Of a DNA stretch of 64,000 nt, positions 58,534-64,000 are shown piece after piece. The notes under the pieces were generated by a model that made no database searches, was not told where the DNA came from, and saw nothing but the letters and a program-made list of their open reading frames with translations. The DNA is from CAZWSC01 sp964636385 (lineage in GTDB: Bacteria > Eisenbacteria > RBG-16-71-46 > CAIMUX01), in the NCBI GenBank assembly GCA_964636385.1, contig CAZWSC010000004.1, positions 36,974-100,973 of the forward strand, written 5' to 3'. The translations under genes and the position numbers were made by a program. Position 1 is the first letter of the stretch; the number at the start of each line of letters is the position of its first letter.

Positions 58534-61308
58534 ATGCCACCAGTCCGATCATCCACCACAACGACAAGCGGCATCACAAGTTGGGGATTACGGGCGATTT
58601 GCCGGATGGCCGTCGCCACCCTCCTTGCGTTGGTCGTGGTCCAGGCATCCGCAGCCGTCACCTACGAGCAGATACGGGTACCTTATCCGGAGCCCGGGCA
58701 GCGGGACGACCTCTTCTTCGATCGTGAGGTCGAGCTGCTCATGGACGACGACGGCGGGTTGATCCTCCTGTCCCAACCACATCTGACGGAGGGACTGCGC
58801 AGCCGCGGGTTCGAGGTCGATGTTCTGATCCCGGACCTCGAAGCCTTTTACGTCTCGAGGATGTCCGGCGAGCGCGACTACGGAGTCTGGCACACCTACG
58901 CGGAGATGATGGACGAGATGAACGCGATACACGCGGAGTTCCCGCACCTGACTACCGCGCCCGCCTCCATCGGCGAGACTCATGAGGGACGGCATCTCTG
59001 GGCGATGAAGGTTGCGATCGACCCGTATGAGCAGACTGACAAGCCCGAGGTGCTGATCGACGGCACGCATCACGCCCGCGAAATCATGGCGCTGGAGATC
59101 CCGCTCCACTTCATCCGCTACCTGTGTGAAAACTACGAGACCGATCCGGTGATCAGGTACGTAGTCGACAATCGGCAGGTCTGGTTCGTGCCGATGGTCA
59201 ACCCGGACGGATTCGTGTACAACGAGGTGACGAACCCCAACGGCGGCGGAATGTGGAGGAAAAACCGCCGGAACAATGAGGGCAGCAGCTGCTACGGTGT
59301 CGATCTGAACCGGAACTATCCTTTCGAGTGGGTCGGTCCGGGTTCCTCCACAAACCCATGCAGCGATATCTACCGGGGGCCCTGGGCCGGATCGGAACCC
59401 GAGGTTGCAGCCCTTATGGAGTTCATCAACGCCAGGGAATTCGTCACCTGGCAGACCTACCACTCCTACGGCAACTGGATGCTGTACCCCTGGGGTTATA
59501 CAACAGACCCCACGCCGGATGCCGCACTTCTCCACGCCATGGCCGTGGAGATGGCCTCGGTCAACCAGTACGTCCCCGGCCAGATTTCGCACCTGCTGTA
59601 CGGTGTAAACGGCGCCTCGCTCGACTGGGGGTACGGAGCGACCGGGGAGCGGCCGAAGATCTGGTCGTTCTGCGCCGAGGTGGGCTCCGCCTTCTGGCCC
59701 CTGCAGAGCGAGAGGGAGTCCCTGATCGAGGAGAACATCTGGAGCAACATCTACCTTTGCCTCGTGGCGGGGGCCTATGTTGAGATGCAGGACCTGGTGG
59801 TCGCCGGAGATGGTGGAGGCACAGTGCTGGAGCCGGGCGGGACAGCTTCGCTTGTGGCGACGGTGAGGAACCTGGGGCTTCTCACCCCTGTCGAGGACGT
59901 TACTCTGACGATCGCCTGCGACGATCCCTACATCGGTCTGGTGAACGCAACCAGTTCAATCGGCAACATGGCCCCCGGAGAGGCGGCGCAGAATGTCTCC
60001 GATCCCTTCGAACTCTCGGTGGATCCGGACTGTCCTGACGGCAGGCAGGTCGGTTTCACAGTCCGCATCTCGGCCTCATGCGGTTTCGAGTTCGAGCGCA
60101 CCCGCTCTTTCACGGTTGGTCAGCTGCCGGTTGTGTACTCGTGCGATTTCGAGAGCCCGTCGCACGGGTGGTCGCAGGATCCTTCGCACGGTGCCCTGAC
60201 AGGCGCCTTCGTTCGCATAAACCCTGTCGCGACCAACTGGCAGCCCGGGGAGGACACCACTCCCGACGGCCAGTACGCCTGGGTCACGGCGCAGAATCCC
60301 GGCGGGAACGACGGAGTCGACGATGTGGACGAAGGGATCGCCGCAACCCGTTCTCCGGTGATGGATCTCTCCGGCGTAGATCACGCCCTCCTTGTAATGG
60401 ACTACTTCTTTGGTCAGAGGGATCACGGTGATGACCCTGGCGACTTCTTCAGCATCGATGTTTCCAACAACGGCGGGGCGAGCTTCCCGGCCAACCTCGT
60501 ATACATCGGCGACGTCAGGCATACAGCCGAATGGCGGAAGCTGCAGGTCAACCTGGAGGAGCACATCACACTCACCTCGCAGATGGTGATCCGCGTGCAG
60601 GCCGCCGATCCGGGTGGTTACGGCTACGGGGACATCATCGAAGGCGGAGTGGACGAGATACACGTCTTCGACCGGGGCGATGGGAACGAGCCGCCCTCCG
60701 CTCCTGAGCGTCTAAGCCCGATCGATGGCGCTCCGGGCCTGCCCCCGACACCGGAGCTTGTCGTGGCCAACGCCCTGGACCCGGAGGGGGATCCCCTGAC
60801 ATATGGGTTCCAGGTCTTCTCCGACCCTGCACTAACGCAGTTGGTCGCCTCGGTTGTCGGCGTGCCTGAGGGGGACGAAGGAACGACTTCCTGGGCGGTC
60901 AGCCCCGGTCTGCCCCAGGGGACCTACTGGTGGCGCGCCTTTGCCGCCGACCCCGATGCCTTCGGGCTTTGCAGTACGGTGGGGTGGTTCGACGTGACAG
61001 CCGGCGCCGGTGCCGAACCTGTCGGGCAGGCATCATCTGTACAACTCGTGACGGGGCCCAACCCTGCCACAGGCGACGTTCTGATCCGTTACTACACTCC
61101 CCAGGCACACCAGTCGCGGCTGGAGATCTTCGATGCCTCGGGCCGCAGGGTCCGCGCTCTCCCCGGCGCGCGCTGGGCGGAGGGATGGCAGGAAGTTGTG
61201 TGGGACGGACGGGACCAGACCGGTGCTCCGGTCGCTGCAGGCGTCTACTGGGTCCGTCTGCAACTCCCGCTGGAGACCCGCACGGCCAGGGTTGTTCGAG
61301 TGCACTGA
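58534..61308 (+). CDS. Secreted M14 zinc carboxypeptidase with FlgD-type C-terminus
   Basis: The 924-residue exported enzyme has a signal segment after a polar start (MAVATLLALVVVQASA, about 25-40). A prodomain-like region follows, then an M14 carboxypeptidase domain with zinc ligands His180/Glu183 (THHARE) and His310 (TYHSYG), substrate-site VNPDGF and LNRNYPF, and catalytic Glu382 (SFCAEVG). After it come Ig-like domains (about 430-530, 540-710 and 720-830) and the C-terminal sorting-type module (VTGPNPATGDVLIRYY to RVVRVH). GGAGG at 5 bp supports ATG 58534. It digests exposed C-terminal residues of proteins outside the cell, likely together with the two secreted endoproteases. Confidence 0.92.
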   Translation: MPPVRSSTTTTSGITSWGLRAICRMAVATLLALVVVQASAAVTYEQIRVPYPEPGQRDDLFFDREVELLMDDDGGLILLSQPHLTEGLRSRGFEVDVLIPDLEAFYVSRMSGERDYGVWHTYAEMMDEMNAIHAEFPHLTTAPASIGETHEGRHLWAMKVAIDPYEQTDKPEVLIDGTHHAREIMALEIPLHFIRYLCENYETDPVIRYVVDNRQVWFVPMVNPDGFVYNEVTNPNGGGMWRKNRRNNEGSSCYGVDLNRNYPFEWVGPGSSTNPCSDIYRGPWAGSEPEVAALMEFINAREFVTWQTYHSYGNWMLYPWGYTTDPTPDAALLHAMAVEMASVNQYVPGQISHLLYGVNGASLDWGYGATGERPKIWSFCAEVGSAFWPLQSERESLIEENIWSNIYLCLVAGAYVEMQDLVVAGDGGGTVLEPGGTASLVATVRNLGLLTPVEDVTLTIACDDPYIGLVNATSSIGNMAPGEAAQNVSDPFELSVDPDCPDGRQVGFTVRISASCGFEFERTRSFTVGQLPVVYSCDFESPSHGWSQDPSHGALTGAFVRINPVATNWQPGEDTTPDGQYAWVTAQNPGGNDGVDDVDEGIAATRSPVMDLSGVDHALLVMDYFFGQRDHGDDPGDFFSIDVSNNGGASFPANLVYIGDVRHTAEWRKLQVNLEEHITLTSQMVIRVQAADPGGYGYGDIIEGGVDEIHVFDRGDGNEPPSAPERLSPIDGAPGLPPTPELVVANALDPEGDPLTYGFQVFSDPALTQLVASVVGVPEGDEGTTSWAVSPGLPQGTYWWRAFAADPDAFGLCSTVGWFDVTAGAGAEPVGQASSVQLVTGPNPATGDVLIRYYTPQAHQSRLEIFDASGRRVRALPGARWAEGWQEVVWDGRDQTGAPVAAGVYWVRLQLPLETRTARVVRVH

Positions 61309-61340
61309 TATGGAGCGACCGCCAGGTCATGACTGAGGTG

Positions 61341-61378
61341 GAGGCGATCTTCTTCCGGCAGAGGAGGATCGCCTCTTT
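61341..61378 (+). terminator. Rho-independent terminator of the carboxypeptidase gene
   Basis: GAGGCGATC (61341-61349) and GATCGCCTC (61367-61375) form a 9-bp stem with a 17-base loop, followed by TTTC. The 303-bp gap 61309-61611 holds this and nothing else I can support. Confidence 0.75.
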
Positions 61379-61611
61379 CGTCTGGACTCTCCGGTAGATG
61401 ATAGTGAATGGTCGGCTCAAGTACCTCCCCGTGATCTGCCGATAAGCCTCATGGTCGGGACTGCCCGGGTGCGGCAGGGAGCTCGCCCGCCATGGAAAGG
61501 GCGCTTCCCTGATCCCCTGCAGATTGTCCCGCAAGGGGTTACTGGCTCGGTTGAGCGGAGATAAGGGAAAGCGTCCCCGCAGCGTCGGGATACATTCCAC
61601 GGAGGAGAGAG

Positions 61612-64000
61612 ATGCCGGGTGAGGGCCTGAGGAGAAAGCCGAATACGAGGAGGCTTGTTCCGATCGCCGTGATGCTGGCAGCCGCCGTCATTCTCGCGTG
61701 GTGGACGGTGGAAAGGTCCGATCGCAGGATGCGCGACGGCCTCCTGCAGCAGACCCTGATAGCGGCGAAGGTGCTTGATGTCGCCGATATCACCGCTCTC
61801 GCCGGCAATGAATCCGACCTAGACAGGCCCGAGTACAGTCGCGTCCGGGATCAGCTTGCGGCGGTCAGTTCGGCCAACCCCCAGTACAGCTTCGTCTACC
61901 TCCTCGCCCGCGGAGAGACCGGCGCGGTGCGTTTCCTGGCAGACTGCGAGCCGGAAGGGTCAGAGGATCACTCTCCGCCGGGGCAGCTTTATGCTGAGGC
62001 TTCGGATGATCTCGTGCAGGTCTTCGAGACCGGCAGGCCGAGGGTGGAGGGGCCGGTCAGTGACCGATGGGGAACGTGGGTCTCCTCTCTCGTCCCTCTC
62101 GCAGATCCCCGGACCGGGCAGGTCATTGCGGTAATTGGTGTCGACGTTGACGCCCGGACCTGGAAGTGGGATCTCGCTGCCGGGGCGGCCCTCCCTGTCG
62201 GGCTGCTCATCCTCCTCATGATCACGGTGGCCGCGGCTGCGGCGAGCACCAGGCTGGGCGACTCGCGGCCAAGGCCTCTCATGCGGAGGCTCCTGCCGTC
62301 CCTGGCAGGCATGGTCGTCGTTCTTGTCGTCGGGGCAGGGGCCCTTCTTGTTTACCAGCACGAGAGGAGCACCGCCGTAGAGTCCGGGCGGATCTCCTCG
62401 TGCGTTCTCACCGATCTGCGGATGGCGCTGGAGCAGCAGGCCCTCGGTCTTACCGCGGCACTGCAGCCGATTCTGGCCGATCCCGATGTACGCAGTTCAC
62501 TCCGCAGGGCGGATGCCGACCACATGCTGGGCCAGTGGCTGCCGGTCTATGACCGCCTTCACAGGGAAGCCAATATCACACACCTTTACTTCCTGGACAG
62601 GGAGCGTACCTGCATCCTGCGCGTCCACAATCCGCACAAACGTGGCGACCTGATCGATCGCTTCACGGCACTGGAGGCGGAGAGGACCGGCAGGGCAGCC
62701 TGGGGGATGGAGCTCGGGCCGCTGGGCACTCTCACGCTGCGGGTTGTGGGGCCCGTGCTGCAGGACGGCGAGGCGGTCGGCTACGTCGAGATCGGCAAGG
62801 AGATCGACGAAGTGCTCGAGTCCCTCCAGGCTGCACAGGAACTCCACCTGGCAGTTGTGATCCGGAAGGACCGTCTCGATCGTCGGATGTGGGAGGAGTG
62901 GATGCGCACCACGGGGCGTGCACCCGACTGGGACCGCATGACTCACGGTGTGTCCGCATATGCGACGGGCGGGCACCTGCCGGACCTTATCGCAGCGTGG
63001 GCGGACGACATCCACGGTGACGGCCTGCTTGTACAGGCGACCGACCGGAGGATCGATCATGACGGCAGGAAGTGGCGCACAGCTTCCATGCCCCTGGAAG
63101 ATGCATCGGGCGAGAGTGTGGGGCAGCTCCTCGTCATGAGGGATGTTACGGAGGAGGAGGCGGGATTTGCGCGGCTCATGGCGCTGGTCCTGTTCGCCGG
63201 AGGGATCCTGCTGGCGCTGACCCTCGGCTTCATCTTCGTGCTCCTGCGTCGCACCGACATCGCGGTCCAACGCCAGCATGCGGCGTTGCTGCAGAGCGAA
63301 GAGAGGGCAAGCCAGCTTGCCCGGCACAGCAGGACCTGTTCGTGGGAGGTTGATCCCGACGGACTCATCACGTACGTCAGCGACGTGGTTACAGAACTCC
63401 TCGGCTACAGGCCGGAAGAGCTTGTCGGCAGGGTGTACTTCCACGAGCTTCATCCCGAGGAGCAGCGCGAGGCTCTCAAGGCGGCGGTGTTCGACGCTTT
63501 CTCCCGCAGGGAGTCCTTCCGGAACCTCGAGAGCGAGGTCCTGGCGAAGGATGGCCGGAGGATCTGGATCTCGACGATAGCGATCCCGGTCCCGGGCGAG
63601 GACGGGTCGCTCAAGGGCTATCGCGGCAGCCACACCGACATCACGGCCCGGAAACTGGCGCACGAAGCGCTGGCGGACAGCGAGAAGCCGTTGTCCCGCT
63701 CGCAGCAGGTGGCAAACCTGGGCAGCTGGGATCTTGACCTGAGAGCCAACCACCTGGCCTGGTCGGACGAGGTCTACCGGATCTTCGGGTGCAAGCCCCA
63801 GGAGTTTGCGGCCACCTACGAAGCATTTCTCGATGCGGTCCACCCGGATGATCGAAGTGCGGTGGATGAAGCCTACTCGGCCTCGCTGCGGGACGGTTCT
63901 GACGGCTATGAGATCGAGCACCGCATAGTCCGCCGGGACACCGGTGAGGTGCGTCACGTTCATGAGTACTGCGCTCATGAACGTGACGAGGCGGGGAACA
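61612..64000 (+). CDS. dCache/PAS sensor protein, truncated by window edge
   Basis: A frame opens at ATG 61612 behind a strong GGAGGAGAGAG site and stays open for 796 codons to the window end. Helices lie at about 16-34, 186-205, 224-248 and 522-546. Between the third and fourth is a double-Cache sensor (DRERTCILRVHNPHKRGDLIDRF, AAWGMELGPLGTLTLRVV and VGYVEIGKEID), a known ligand-sensing plan. Two PAS domains follow (about 560-680 and 695-796+; SWEVDPDGLITYVSDVV, FHELHPEEQREAL; the second starts ANLGSWDLDLRAN). A histidine kinase or GGDEF output is expected beyond 64000 but not seen. The first extracytoplasmic loop (about 35-185) may be a separate sensor. Confidence 0.85.
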   Translation, partial: MPGEGLRRKPNTRRLVPIAVMLAAAVILAWWTVERSDRRMRDGLLQQTLIAAKVLDVADITALAGNESDLDRPEYSRVRDQLAAVSSANPQYSFVYLLARGETGAVRFLADCEPEGSEDHSPPGQLYAEASDDLVQVFETGRPRVEGPVSDRWGTWVSSLVPLADPRTGQVIAVIGVDVDARTWKWDLAAGAALPVGLLILLMITVAAAAASTRLGDSRPRPLMRRLLPSLAGMVVVLVVGAGALLVYQHERSTAVESGRISSCVLTDLRMALEQQALGLTAALQPILADPDVRSSLRRADADHMLGQWLPVYDRLHREANITHLYFLDRERTCILRVHNPHKRGDLIDRFTALEAERTGRAAWGMELGPLGTLTLRVVGPVLQDGEAVGYVEIGKEIDEVLESLQAAQELHLAVVIRKDRLDRRMWEEWMRTTGRAPDWDRMTHGVSAYATGGHLPDLIAAWADDIHGDGLLVQATDRRIDHDGRKWRTASMPLEDASGESVGQLLVMRDVTEEEAGFARLMALVLFAGGILLALTLGFIFVLLRRTDIAVQRQHAALLQSEERASQLARHSRTCSWEVDPDGLITYVSDVVTELLGYRPEELVGRVYFHELHPEEQREALKAAVFDAFSRRESFRNLESEVLAKDGRRIWISTIAIPVPGEDGSLKGYRGSHTDITARKLAHEALADSEKPLSRSQQVANLGSWDLDLRANHLAWSDEVYRIFGCKPQEFAATYEAFLDAVHPDDRSAVDEAYSASLRDGSDGYEIEHRIVRRDTGEVRHVHEYCAHERDEAGN

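Noticed and set aside
1..64000. CRISPR arrays, tRNA, rRNA, insertion sequences, integrases.
   Set aside because: None recognised on reading; no regularly spaced repeats apart from the coding repeat at 57077-57313.

Overview
This is a GC-rich bacterial chromosome segment with no rRNA, tRNA, CRISPR array or transposase that I can see. The organism looks like an uncultured Gram-negative of the FCB superphylum (Krumholzibacteriota/Eisenbacteria-like). This is inference from four traits: three large secreted hydrolases end in the same FlgD/T9SS-like C-terminal module, there is a GldA/GldG-type ABC system, there is a complete Na+-NQR, and nif-type Fe-S assembly genes are present. The phylum cannot be fixed from this window alone.

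Layout. (1) 226-7507, minus strand: a complete phosphate-starvation regulon, phoB-phoR, then what looks like a ruined porin gene, then pstS-pstC-pstA-pstB-phoU. Direct repeats of GTNAC every 11 bp (Pho-box-like) lie upstream of pstS, phoB and the porin remnant. (2) 7711-10581: a secreted subtilisin-like protease. (3) 10650-18219, minus: a sulfur, Fe-S and nitrosative-stress block, made of a four-module CoA-disulfide reductase/rhodanese/TusA/DsrE protein, nifS, nifU, hcp, a cupin and an Rrf2 regulator. (4) 18375-26318, minus: nqrA-F with apbE and a very short nqrM, headed by a ferredoxin-like protein. Its promoter is almost a copy of the rrf2 promoter, including an operator palindrome over the -10 element, so blocks 3 and 4 are probably one Rrf2 regulon. 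(5) 26638-33234, minus: tspO, an acetyltransferase, a DUF4282 membrane protein, a serine hydrolase, a cyclase-like protein and a secreted trypsin-like protease with a dockerin. (6) 33601-38001, plus: a GldA/F/G-like ABC operon with a DUF4340 protein. (7) 38074-42877: a DUF2007 protein, a glycosyltransferase, a flippase, RseP and a membrane zinc peptidase. (8) 43047-52318: two multi-TM/TPR proteins, a WYL regulator, a ScpB-like winged-helix protein, DUF4126, and a patatin/outer-membrane-barrel protein. (9) 52525-58291, plus: a tightly overlapped cluster with a SHOCT-like/beta-repeat protein, DUF2089, a membrane protein with faint sigma and anti-sigma features, a real ECF sigma/anti-sigma pair, YbjQ, a glycine-rich repeat protein and TenA. 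(10) 58534-64000: a secreted M14 carboxypeptidase and a dCache/PAS sensor that runs off the end.

Together the window describes a cell that scavenges phosphate, runs sodium-based respiration, protects Fe-S chemistry against NO or oxidants, and secretes several proteases through a probably shared C-terminal sorting signal. The least explained parts are the Rrf2 operator pair with the NQR-leading ferredoxin, the 52.5-57.6 kb envelope-stress-like cluster, and the porin remnant that keeps its Pho control region.
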